DNA from: Lachnospiraceae bacterium UBA3762
GTDB taxonomy: Bacteria; Bacillota; Clostridia; Lachnospirales; Lachnospiraceae
NCBI GenBank assembly: GCA_002371615.1
Contig: DFGA01000038.1
Location: 57,898-121,897, forward strand
Direction: 5' to 3'
DNA length: 64,000 bases
Shown: positions 52,469 through 60,908 of the stretch, in pieces
How the letters are laid out: every line of letters starts with the position of its first letter
Numbering within the stretch: position 1 is the stretch's first letter
The notes under the pieces: model-generated
What the model was told of the DNA's origin: nothing
What the model saw: only the letters and a program-made list of their open reading frames with translations
Databases searched by the model: none
Made by a program: the position numbers and the translations under genes

Positions 52469-53320
52469 ATGGATAAATTTTTTGTTATCACAAATGAAGA
52501 AAGAGATAAGAACAGCGAACGGGCAAAAGAGATCTGCGAGTATCTGACGTCGCACCGGAAATCTTGTGATTATGTCGCAATAGAACGCGACAGTGCCGGC
52601 GATAGCAGCGAAATATACAGGATCAGGGATCTGGCTGAAGATACCGATGCGGTAATAGTTCTGGGGGGAGACGGGACCTTTATCCAGTCAGCAGGTATAC
52701 TTGCCCCCAAACAGATTCCGATGATAGGGGTTAATCTCGGGCATCTGGGGTATCTGGCCGAGGTTGACAAGGAAAACATAACGCCTGCTCTTGATAGACT
52801 GATAAACGATGATTTTGAGATCGGTGAGCGGATGATACTTTCGGGAACGCCTGTTATTGATGGCGGGAGTGTAGGAAGCCACTATGCCGTAAATGATATT
52901 GTAGTCAAAACTACAGGATCTAATGTCATCTCGTACCGTATCGAAGTCAACGGTACCTACCTGACAACAATGTCAGCGGACGGAATAATAGTGGCAACCC
53001 CTACGGGGTCTACCGCTTACAACATGTCTGCCGGAGGCCCTATCGTTGAGCCGGGATCTTCAATGCTTGTTATAACACCGATCTGTCCCCTTCAGGTAGT
53101 AAGCCGTTCGGTTGTTTTGTCCGGATCGGATACGATTGTGATCAGGGTTGTAAAACCTTCATCAAGACGTAACAGGAATGCCGCTGTTTATTTTGACGGA
53201 ACCGGAGACAGGATACTTTCCGGTGATGATGAGGTCATTATCAAAAAGGCAGAGGTAAAAATAAGGTTGATAAAGCTTTCCAAGGAGAGCTTTCTCGAAG
53301 TGCTTTCAAGGAAGATGTAA
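52469..53320 (+). CDS. nadK: NAD kinase
   Basis: 283 residues. Phosphorylates NAD to NADP. ILGGDGTFIQSAG holds the GGDG motif, NLGHLGYLAEV and the NE/D-type and TPTGSTAYNMSAGGPIVEP blocks follow, all in family order. ATG immediately after the TlyA stop. Confidence 0.96.
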   Translation: MDKFFVITNEERDKNSERAKEICEYLTSHRKSCDYVAIERDSAGDSSEIYRIRDLAEDTDAVIVLGGDGTFIQSAGILAPKQIPMIGVNLGHLGYLAEVDKENITPALDRLINDDFEIGERMILSGTPVIDGGSVGSHYAVNDIVVKTTGSNVISYRIEVNGTYLTTMSADGIIVATPTGSTAYNMSAGGPIVEPGSSMLVITPICPLQVVSRSVVLSGSDTIVIRVVKPSSRRNRNAAVYFDGTGDRILSGDDEVIIKKAEVKIRLIKLSKESFLEVLSRKM

Positions 53321-53321
53321 C

Positions 53322-53783
53322 ATGAAGAATTACAGACACCAGAAAATAATGGATATAATTCGTTCATCGGAGGTTGAGACACAGGAGGAACTTGCGAGAC
53401 TCCTCGGCGAAGCGGGATTTAACGTAACCCAGGCGACCGTATCGAGAGATATCAAACAACTCAATCTAAGAAAAATTCCGTCTTCCTCCGGGAGGCAGTG
53501 CTACGCCGCCGCCGGACCGAAAGAGACTGTTGACGGAGACAGACTTGTCGGCATTCTAAAAGCGGGTTTTGTATCAATGGAGGCTGCATCCAATATACTT
53601 GTGATCAAAACGGTTTCCGGAATGGCTATGGCTGTTGCTGCAGCAATCGATGCGCTCTCAATTCCCAAGATGGTAGGGTGCATTGCCGGAGATGACACGA
53701 TAATGTGCGCTATACGTTCGTGTGACGATATAGAGACTGTGACCGATGCAATAGAAAAACTGATCGGAATTTCGGATAACTAG
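53322..53783 (+). CDS. argR: arginine repressor ArgR
   Basis: 153 residues, full length. N-terminal winged helix with ETQEELARLLGEAGFNVTQ and ATVSRDIKQLNLRK; C-terminal arginine-binding hexamer domain with the GCIAGDDTIMCAIRS acids. Regulates arginine synthesis and catabolism. Common in Clostridia between nadK and recN. Starts one base after nadK. Confidence 0.96.
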   Translation: MKNYRHQKIMDIIRSSEVETQEELARLLGEAGFNVTQATVSRDIKQLNLRKIPSSSGRQCYAAAGPKETVDGDRLVGILKAGFVSMEAASNILVIKTVSGMAMAVAAAIDALSIPKMVGCIAGDDTIMCAIRSCDDIETVTDAIEKLIGISDN

Positions 53784-53790
53784 GAGATAT

Positions 53791-55470
53791 ATGCTTCAGA
53801 GCTTACATGTCAAAAACATAGCACTCATAGATGATGTTGAAATCAATCTTACGGAAGGACTCAACATTCTTACGGGAGAGACCGGAGCGGGTAAATCGAT
53901 CATTATCGATTCCGTTAATTTTGCGCTTGGTGCAAGAATGCCCAAGGACGTAGTGCGGTCGGACTGTGATTATGCGCTTTGCGAACTTGTCTTTTATGTT
54001 GATGATGAAAAGACAATAAAAGAACTTGAAAAATTTGATGTTATGTTAACCGATAACCAGGTGATCATTCAGCGACGTATCGTTAACGGAAAAGCCGGAT
54101 GTAAAGTAAACGGCGAATCTGTACCGGCAGCCAGAATTCGTGAAATTGCCGAGTGTCTGATCGATATTCACGGACAGCATGAGCATCAGTCCTTACTGTA
54201 CAAGAAAAATCATAAGCTGCTTCTTGACAGTTTTTGTAAAGATGATTTTGAGAATGAATTATGTAAACTATCTGATCTGTATGACGAATACAAGACCGTA
54301 AAAGAAGAGTATGAGAACGCTGTTAAATCAAAGGATTCTGTTGCACAGGATCTTGACTATTCGAAGTTTGTGGCCGGAGAGATAGAGGCTGCATCACTTC
54401 GTGAGGGCGAGGATGAAGAGTTGGAAAATGATTTTTCGCGAATGAATAATTCACGAAGAATAGCTGAAATCCTCTCTCAGGTTATGGCTGCTCTTTCATC
54501 CGAAGGAGAGTGCGCATCATCAATGGTCGGTTATGCACTTTCCTATCTTAGACAGGCCGCTGACATTGATGAATCGGCAAGACCTTTGTACGAACAGCTT
54601 ACGGAGGCCGAGGATGTCCTTGCCGACAGTATCCGCTCACTTGTTAATTATGAGGAAAGCCTGGAGTATTCGCCGGAGGATTATGAGCGCATAAAGGAGC
54701 GTCTTGATGTTATCAATAACCTCAAAATGAAGTACGGCCAGACAATTGGGGCGATAAATGAAAGACTGAAGGAGGAGTCCGGGAAGATTGAAAAACTCTC
54801 GGATTATGAATCTTATCTTAAAGAATTGGAGTTTAAATCCGAAGAATTATATGTTAAACTACTGAAAGTTTGCTCGCGTGTTTCCGATATAAGGCGTAAA
54901 GAAGCGCAGGTACTGCAAAAGGAAATATCAGATGCGCTTAACAACCTGAACTTTCTTGATGCAAGATTTGAAATCGTGATAACATCCGATGAGAAAAAGA
55001 TCTCGCGGGACGGATATGATGAGGTAGAGTTTATGATCTCAACCAATCCGGGTGAGGAACTTAAACCGCTTACAAATGTTGCCTCAGGCGGTGAACTTTC
55101 AAGAATCATGCTTGCGCTCAAATCCGTTCTTGCAAAACGTGATAATATCGGAACGTTGATCTTTGACGAGATAGATACCGGAATAAGCGGTAAAACAGCT
55201 CAGCTTGTCGCTGACAGGATGTCGGATATCGCATGCAGCCATCAGGTTATTGCCGTTACCCATCTGCCGCAGATCGCTTCGCATGCTACGACCCATTTCC
55301 TGATCGAAAAGACTGCGGACGGGATGCACACAGCGACAAGTGTAAGATCACTGACATATGACGAGTCTGTCGAAGAACTGGCAAGAATGCTTGCGGGTTC
55401 TAAGATTACCGATGCGGTAAGAGATAACGCTGCAGAACTTAAAAGAAATGCCGGGAGGCCGGAAACTTGA
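53791..55470 (+). CDS. recN: DNA repair protein RecN
   Basis: 559 residues. SMC-like ATPase for double-strand break repair. Walker A ILTGETGAGKSIIIDSV (about 24-40), coiled-coil arms (about 150-380), signature ASGGELSRIMLALKSVLA and Walker B TLIFDEIDTGISGKTAQ, then VIAVTHLPQIASHA. Full length. Overlaps the next gene by four bases; in spore formers spoIVB would follow. Confidence 0.97.
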   Translation: MLQSLHVKNIALIDDVEINLTEGLNILTGETGAGKSIIIDSVNFALGARMPKDVVRSDCDYALCELVFYVDDEKTIKELEKFDVMLTDNQVIIQRRIVNGKAGCKVNGESVPAARIREIAECLIDIHGQHEHQSLLYKKNHKLLLDSFCKDDFENELCKLSDLYDEYKTVKEEYENAVKSKDSVAQDLDYSKFVAGEIEAASLREGEDEELENDFSRMNNSRRIAEILSQVMAALSSEGECASSMVGYALSYLRQAADIDESARPLYEQLTEAEDVLADSIRSLVNYEESLEYSPEDYERIKERLDVINNLKMKYGQTIGAINERLKEESGKIEKLSDYESYLKELEFKSEELYVKLLKVCSRVSDIRRKEAQVLQKEISDALNNLNFLDARFEIVITSDEKKISRDGYDEVEFMISTNPGEELKPLTNVASGGELSRIMLALKSVLAKRDNIGTLIFDEIDTGISGKTAQLVADRMSDIACSHQVIAVTHLPQIASHATTHFLIEKTADGMHTATSVRSLTYDESVEELARMLAGSKITDAVRDNAAELKRNAGRPET

Positions 55471-56684
55471 CTTCCAAGAACAGAAGAAACAGAAAGATTG
55501 GGGCCAGACGGCGACGCAGGAGAAATGTAGGTATTTTGATCTTTGCGTTGCTGTTTATTTTGTGTGCCGTTATTGTTGTACGTGCAGCAATATCTCTCCC
55601 GTATGAGTCGATTGATCTTTCGCAGCTTGCTTCGGTTGAGTTTATCGGATTAAACAATGACGGAACCGCAAATATCGGGGTCGACAATGAGGCTGTGGAT
55701 GAGCTGCTCGCATCTGTCAAGGAAGAACATGATTCTTCATGGTTTCATGCTGAGGACGTGGAGGACGGAGATTACGCCAAATTCCGTCAAAGTCTCTCTT
55801 TTATAACACCAACTTCAAATAATCTGCACAACGGACAGGAGATACCTATAATAGGAAAATATGACGCAAATCTTGCCGACAAGCTCAAGATAGAGGTAAA
55901 GGAAACATCCGGAACGGCTACGGTTTCGGGACTCCAGGAAGTTGTAAGCATCAGTGAGGAAGAAGTTTTCAGTGATCTTGCCGTTACATTTTCAGGTGTT
56001 TCGCCCAGCCTTACAATATCGATACAGAATAACAGTTCACAACCTCTTGTTTCGAAAATGATCTTTGAGATAGAAAATCCCAAGGAATTCTATGCTGATG
56101 GGGATGTAGTAAGAATACATGCCTCCTATACCGAGGAAATGTGCAGTGAAACAGGATATATCGTCGATGTTCCGTCGGATGAGTGTTTCCGTGAATATAC
56201 GGCAGCTTCGGATTCGCAATATGTTTCAAGTGCTTCGGATCTTCCGTCCGAAATAATAAGGGAAGCCGTTGAAGCCGGAAAAGGAGCTTTCAAGGACGCA
56301 AATGAATACGGAGTAAGGATTTTCTGCGAAGCTAATCTTGTGCCTGTTTATATTAACAAAAAGGCAACGTTTCAATATGGCACTCCTAACTACGTAAGCT
56401 CTTATTTCAAGACGGTCCTTCCCGAAAAAGCCGGAGGGCTCGGCATTTCATATAATGATCTGGATATTATTTATGATGTCATGATTACCCAGGCAGACGG
56501 AGTGTCATGCAAGGCGTACGGAGCAGTACGTTTTTCAAATATTATCAAGAACAGCGACGGAAGCTATACTTATGACTTTTCCGAGCCTGATCTCATATCG
56601 GTTTCATATCTTTCTTCACATGTTAAAAAGAATGTAGTAGACTCTTTTTATGATACACACGAGGTAGTAAGGGTCAATCCGTAA
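55467..56684 (+). CDS. membrane-anchored extracytoplasmic protein of unknown function
   Basis: 405 residues. Very basic start (IGARRRRRRN), one membrane segment (about 21-43), then about 360 extracytoplasmic residues in several beta-rich blocks; the part from about 240 has helix-rich EIIREAVEAGKGAFKDANEYG. No catalytic motif recognised and no cysteine pattern. It starts at a TTG (55467) overlapping the recN stop, with CGGGAGG at 55451-55457, and ends 36 bp before the EAL gene. It occupies the place of spoIVB but shows no PDZ or serine-protease motif. Envelope role inferred from topology only. Confidence 0.75.
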   Translation: MTSKNRRNRKIGARRRRRRNVGILIFALLFILCAVIVVRAAISLPYESIDLSQLASVEFIGLNNDGTANIGVDNEAVDELLASVKEEHDSSWFHAEDVEDGDYAKFRQSLSFITPTSNNLHNGQEIPIIGKYDANLADKLKIEVKETSGTATVSGLQEVVSISEEEVFSDLAVTFSGVSPSLTISIQNNSSQPLVSKMIFEIENPKEFYADGDVVRIHASYTEEMCSETGYIVDVPSDECFREYTAASDSQYVSSASDLPSEIIREAVEAGKGAFKDANEYGVRIFCEANLVPVYINKKATFQYGTPNYVSSYFKTVLPEKAGGLGISYNDLDIIYDVMITQADGVSCKAYGAVRFSNIIKNSDGSYTYDFSEPDLISVSYLSSHVKKNVVDSFYDTHEVVRVNP

Positions 56685-56720
56685 GTGTGTCATGCCCGGA
56701 TGGGGCAAAGGAGGCTGATT

Positions 56721-58808
56721 ATGGCTAATATCAAGGAAGAAAAACTCCGTAAACTTAAAAAATCATATATAGGAGGATCCTTTGCGGGATTCATTATAAT
56801 AGGAACGATAGTGTTTTGCCTTTTCGCTTCGATGTTTGCTGTTTTCGGACTGTATATAATGGATACAAAACTCAGGGATGAGTATGCAAGAGTAAGCAAA
56901 ATGGCTGAAGTGTATTCCTTATCGAAGGATTCCCAAAATGAGGCGATATCTAAGATATTAAAGAGCGGATATAGTGAATTTTTAATAACAGATGCTGATA
57001 TGAATGTAATAGAGACGCACGGAAAGAATACGTGCGACCTCTCAAAAGGAGGTAAGATTGACATTCTCGAATTTGCGGACGATGGTGTTGCTCCGGACGA
57101 TGAAGAAGGTGTTCACGGGAACATCGGAAGCATGGTAGAAAAAGCAAGAGACAATGCGATTACCGTTTATCCTGACAAAGAAGTTGCTATTATAACGCCA
57201 AGCGGTAGAGGAAGAGTCAGGATCGATTTTATGAAACTTCGAAGTATCATATCCGGTGCTGACAACGTAAGCGATGCTCTTTCACTGCAGCAGGCATATT
57301 TTGTCAAACTGCCGTTTTGGATCGATATTCCGGTGGATACTGACAGTCACATGATATGCAAGGCATACTTTAATATCTATTTCCGGGAACTTGCGATCTT
57401 AAGCTTCCTGGCTGTTATGGTAGTTATGCTGACATTTGTTACTCTGATATTTGTGCTGGCATATATTATCAAGACGGTACGTAACCGTAAGAGGATGAAC
57501 GAGATCTTTTTCATGGATGAAACAACGGGTCAGCATAACTGGTTATGGTTTATAACAAATGCGGAGAGAGAACTGAAGAAGAAGCATAACGCCGACAAAA
57601 AGTATGCCGTTCTCGATGTTGTGTTTGTAAACTACAGAAATTTCTGCGTATGCCATTCTGTTGAAGAGGGCGGTAAGATGTTGTGCCGGATTAACGACAG
57701 AATTCAGAACTTTCTCGGAAAGCATGAACTTACGGCGCATCATTCGGCTTCACATTTTGCGGTGCTGCTTGAATATACGGACAGAGACGAACTTGAGAGC
57801 AGGATACACAAAATGATTGACGACCTCGAACATATAAACGACGAGCATAAGTTCTATTACTGGATCGGCGTTGACAGAATACCCGAGTCAAAAGATGAAA
57901 AGGGAAGATTCGTCCGCAGGAATAATATAGATGTTGAGAAGGAATTCAACAATGCGGGTGCCGCAAGGGCAACGCTTACCGTAGAAGATTCGGCAATAGC
58001 GTTCTTCGATGAGAAGATGGTCGAGGAGCAGAGGTGGATAGATCTTATAAATGAAAATCAGATGCGGGCACTTGCTGCCGAGGAGTTTGTCGTTTACTAT
58101 CAGCCCAAATACGATCCGCGAACCGAAGAACTCAAAGGTGCGGAAGCTCTTATCAGATGGATGAGTCCGGAGCACGGAATGATAAGTCCGGGAAGGTTCA
58201 TTCCTATATTCGAGAAGAACGGGTTTATAACAAAGATCGATCATTATATGCTTGCACACGTTGCTAAAGATCAGCGCAAGTGGCTGGATGCCGGATTTAA
58301 ATGTGTACCGGTATCGGTTAATGTATCAAGAGCACATTTTATTGAGGCAGATCTTGCGGATCAGATAAAGGATATTGTAGACGAAGCGGGAACACCGCAT
58401 GATCTTATCGAGATAGAGCTTACAGAGAGTGCTTTCTTCGACGACAAGAACGCTCTGATCTCCACTATCAAAAAGCTTAGGGAATATGGATTTGCCGTAT
58501 CCATGGATGATTTCGGATCCGGGTATTCATCTCTTAATTCCCTTAAGGAAATGCCGCTGGATGTACTGAAGCTTGATGCCGAATTTTTCCGAAACGATGA
58601 CGGTGACGGAAGAGGCCAGATAGTTGTCAGCGAAGCGATAAAGCTTGCACAGAATCTCAAAATGCGCACTGTTGCAGAAGGTGTCGAGGAAAAAAATCAG
58701 GTTGATTTTCTGGCCGAGCAGGGGTGTGATATGATACAGGGCTTCTATTTTGCCAAGCCGATGCCGAAGGATGAGTATGAGCTGAGGATGAACAGCAAGA
58801 CGGCTTAA
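56721..58808 (+). CDS. c-di-GMP phosphodiesterase: sensor, degenerate GGDEF, intact EAL
   Basis: 695 residues. TM1 (about 20-42), extracytoplasmic sensor (about 45-220), TM2 (about 225-250), GGDEF-fold domain (about 260-420) in which the active loop reads HHSASHFAVLLE in place of [GS]GDEF, so no cyclase activity is expected. The EAL domain (about 440-690) keeps the catalytic set: EALIRW, SVNVS, ELTES, MDDFGSGYSS, LKLD and VAEGVE with QGF. It should hydrolyse c-di-GMP, with the dead GGDEF domain possibly sensing GTP. ATG at 56721 follows CAAAGGAGGCTGATT; a GTG-started longer frame from 56685 has no such site. No other c-di-GMP gene in the window. Confidence 0.92.
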   Translation: MANIKEEKLRKLKKSYIGGSFAGFIIIGTIVFCLFASMFAVFGLYIMDTKLRDEYARVSKMAEVYSLSKDSQNEAISKILKSGYSEFLITDADMNVIETHGKNTCDLSKGGKIDILEFADDGVAPDDEEGVHGNIGSMVEKARDNAITVYPDKEVAIITPSGRGRVRIDFMKLRSIISGADNVSDALSLQQAYFVKLPFWIDIPVDTDSHMICKAYFNIYFRELAILSFLAVMVVMLTFVTLIFVLAYIIKTVRNRKRMNEIFFMDETTGQHNWLWFITNAERELKKKHNADKKYAVLDVVFVNYRNFCVCHSVEEGGKMLCRINDRIQNFLGKHELTAHHSASHFAVLLEYTDRDELESRIHKMIDDLEHINDEHKFYYWIGVDRIPESKDEKGRFVRRNNIDVEKEFNNAGAARATLTVEDSAIAFFDEKMVEEQRWIDLINENQMRALAAEEFVVYYQPKYDPRTEELKGAEALIRWMSPEHGMISPGRFIPIFEKNGFITKIDHYMLAHVAKDQRKWLDAGFKCVPVSVNVSRAHFIEADLADQIKDIVDEAGTPHDLIEIELTESAFFDDKNALISTIKKLREYGFAVSMDDFGSGYSSLNSLKEMPLDVLKLDAEFFRNDDGDGRGQIVVSEAIKLAQNLKMRTVAEGVEEKNQVDFLAEQGCDMIQGFYFAKPMPKDEYELRMNSKTA

Positions 58809-58823
58809 ACGTTTAAGTTATGA

Positions 58824-58853
58824 TTGCCTATACAATGGTAACTGTTGTATAAT
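58824..58853 (+). promoter_or_regulatory. glgA promoter with a central inverted repeat
   Basis: TTGCCT (58824-58829), 18-bp spacer, TATAAT (58848-58853). The inverted repeat TATACAA (58829-58835) / TTGTATA (58845-58851), 9 bp apart, lies over the spacer and into the -10, where a repressor could block polymerase. Confidence 0.6.
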
Positions 58854-58886
58854 AACCGTAATGTGACTGTTTATGGGAGGTGTCTG

Positions 58887-60329
58887 ATGAAGAAAATACT
58901 GTTTGCGGCGTCCGAATGTGTTCCTTTTATCAAAACAGGTGGACTTGCCGATGTTGTGGGATCACTTCCCAAATGCTTTGACAAGAAATATTTTGATGTC
59001 CGTGTTATCATCCCTAAATACCTTTGCATGTCCAAAGAGTATACGGACAAGATGGAATATATCGACAACTTCTATATGGATATAGGCAATGACAACAAGT
59101 ATGTCGGTATATTCAAGATGGAGTATGAGGGTGTTACATTTTACTTCATTGACAATGAGTTCTATTTCTCGGGAGCAAAGCCCTATGGTGACCTTCTGTG
59201 GGATCTTGAGAAATTCATTTATTTTTCGAAGGCAGTTCTTTCAGCCCTTCCTGTTATAGGGTTCCAGCCTGATCTAATCCACTGCCATGACTGGCAGACC
59301 GGCCTGATTCCAGTGTTTTTAAAAGAGCGTTTCCATAACGGAGATTTCTTCAAAAACATGAAATCCGTTATGACAATACATAATCTGAAGTTTCAGGGAG
59401 TGTGGGATGTTGAAACTGTCAAGACTCTTTCGGGTCTTCCTGACTATTTCTTTACGCCCGATAAACTTGAGGCATATAAGGACGGAAATCTGTTAAAGGG
59501 CGGACTGGTATTTGCGGATGCAATCACTACAGTCTCGTATACATATGCCGAAGAGATCAAGATGCCTTTCTACGGCGAAGGTCTTGACGGGCTTCTTAGG
59601 GCACGAGCTAATGATCTGCGCGGCATTGTGAACGGTATCGATTATGACGAATACAATCCCGCAACAGACAAGTATATCGTTAAACAGTACGATGCAAGGG
59701 ATTTTCGTAAGGAGAAGGTCAAGAATAAAATTGCGCTTCAGGAGGAACTCGGTCTTGATAAAGACGAGAAGAAGATGATGATCGGTATAGTGAGCCGTCT
59801 GACGGACCAGAAGGGCTTTGATCTGATCGCATACATAATGGATGAACTATGCCAGGATAATGTTCAGATAGTCATTCTCGGAACCGGAGAAGAGCGCTAC
59901 GAGAATATGTTCAGACATTTCGACTGGAAATATGCAAACAAGGTTTCCGCCAATATTTACTATTCGGAAGCCCTGTCCCACAAGATATACGCAGCGTCCG
60001 ATGCATTTCTGATGCCGTCGCTGTTTGAACCCTGCGGCCTGTCACAACTTATGGCGCTTCATTACGGGACACTCCCCATCGTGCGCGAAACCGGAGGACT
60101 TAAGGATACCGTTGAGCCGTACAATGAGTACGAAAGCACCGGTACCGGATTCTCATTCATGAATTACAATGCTCATGAAATGCTCGCATGTATCAGGAAT
60201 GCCGAACGTATCTATTACGACAAGAAGCGGGAATGGAACAAGATGGTGGACCGCGCAATGGCTGCCGATTTCTCATGGCATGTAAGTGCTTTAAAATATC
60301 AGGAGCTGTACGACTGGTTGATCGGTTGA
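58887..60329 (+). CDS. glgA: glycogen synthase (ADP-glucose type)
   Basis: 480 residues, full length GT5 enzyme. Extends alpha-1,4-glucan from ADP-glucose. N-terminal ASECVPFIKTGGLADVVGSLPK (the KTGGL binds ADP-glucose), HCHDWQTGLIPV, then the C-terminal domain with GIVSRLTDQKGFDLI and LMPSLFEPCGLSQLMALHYG and VRETGGLKDTV. ATG at 58887 follows GGGAGGTGTCTG; a longer frame from 58845 lies in the promoter. No glgC, glgB or glgP beside it. It is directly followed by a candidate structured RNA. Confidence 0.97.
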   Translation: MKKILFAASECVPFIKTGGLADVVGSLPKCFDKKYFDVRVIIPKYLCMSKEYTDKMEYIDNFYMDIGNDNKYVGIFKMEYEGVTFYFIDNEFYFSGAKPYGDLLWDLEKFIYFSKAVLSALPVIGFQPDLIHCHDWQTGLIPVFLKERFHNGDFFKNMKSVMTIHNLKFQGVWDVETVKTLSGLPDYFFTPDKLEAYKDGNLLKGGLVFADAITTVSYTYAEEIKMPFYGEGLDGLLRARANDLRGIVNGIDYDEYNPATDKYIVKQYDARDFRKEKVKNKIALQEELGLDKDEKKMMIGIVSRLTDQKGFDLIAYIMDELCQDNVQIVILGTGEERYENMFRHFDWKYANKVSANIYYSEALSHKIYAASDAFLMPSLFEPCGLSQLMALHYGTLPIVRETGGLKDTVEPYNEYESTGTGFSFMNYNAHEMLACIRNAERIYYDKKREWNKMVDRAMAADFSWHVSALKYQELYDWLIG

Positions 60330-60532
60330 TGAAAGGGCCGCATAAACACTGGGCTTAAGAACTTAAAGATGTAGGCTTGGTCGAAACCACCAAGCGGAAG
60401 ACGACCAGATCAGCAGGGACGGCCAAGAGTAAGAAAAATAACAGGAAAGGTAAGTACATACTGACAACCATAGGAGAACACCCCGGGTTGCAATTAAGGA
60501 CTTTATGTCCGTAATTGTGATCCGGGTTTTTT
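60330..60532 (+). ncRNA. candidate structured noncoding RNA with terminator
   Basis: About 200 nt with no reading frame, directly after glgA. A long-range stem GGCCG (60336-60340) / CGGCC (60420-60424) would close a domain that contains the hairpin GCTTGGT (60375-60381) / ACCAAGC (60389-60395) with loop CGAAACC and a possible CTGG (60349-60352) / CCAG (60405-60408) stem. A purine-rich single-stranded-looking part follows (60425-60475), then a strong terminator. The arrangement reminds me of raiA-motif RNAs of Firmicutes, from memory and unverified. I looked for c-di-GMP, ZTP, THF, glycine and guanidine riboswitch motifs and do not see them. No clear own promoter; it may be processed from the glgA transcript. 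Confidence 0.55.
60482..60532 (+). terminator. intrinsic terminator of the candidate RNA / glgA
   Basis: Three-part stem: CCCGG/CCGGG, CAATTA/TAATTG and GGAC/GTCC with loop TTTAT, followed by TTTTTTG (60527-60533). Confidence 0.88.
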
Positions 60533-60541
60533 GTATATTAA

Positions 60542-60874
60542 AGGGAGAGTTTTAGGACTATCAAAGGAGGAGGTATAGTTGTCTTTGGAGATTACAATTG
60601 CATCGGTACGAATATTGATACCGAAATGGTGGCTGATATAACCGGACTTCAATGCGCTCTTAGGATGGCTTCAAAAGTAGATGGATTTAACTATGATAAA
60701 TTTTTTACAAAATATGCTCAGATCAATGCTAATCTTGCTATTTACAGTTCTGAATTAACTAACCTTTTACAGGATGAGCATCCAAGAGACTATCTAAGAA
60801 CAAATGTTCCTGTTCAACAGTTTGAAGAGTTTTATGAAACCTACGATGTAAGAGAAGGCGATAATATGTATTAA
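60542..60874 (+). pseudogene. remnant of an M13 (neprilysin/PepO-like) metallopeptidase C-terminus
   Basis: The open frame runs from just after an in-frame TAA (60539-60541) to the stop at 60874, about 110 residues. It reads into VVFGDYNCIGTNIDTEMVAD, where family M13 has the third zinc ligand Glu and Asp (ExxxD), then DYDKFF-like NYDKFFTKYAQINANL and HPRDYLRTNVPVQQFEEF, typical of the M13 end. The N-terminal 500 or more residues with HExxH are absent and the last residues after DNMY (usually a Trp end) are missing too. The ATG at 60626 with upstream GGAGG (60566-60570) could be used, but GGAGG there is codon sequence of the old gene. I call it a decayed fragment. Confidence 0.7.
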
Positions 60875-60908
60875 GTTATAGCAACCAACAAAGAAAGGGG
60901 GAAACATT

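Noticed and set aside
60330..60480. c-di-GMP, ZTP, glycine, guanidine or THF riboswitch
   Set aside because: The conserved core strings of these classes are not present, and the downstream sequence is a decayed gene rather than a matching target.
60626..60874. A genuine 82-codon gene starting at ATG 60626
   Set aside because: The frame continues upstream with M13-like residues and the ATG lies within the zinc-ligand region of that family; the apparent Shine-Dalgarno is old coding sequence.
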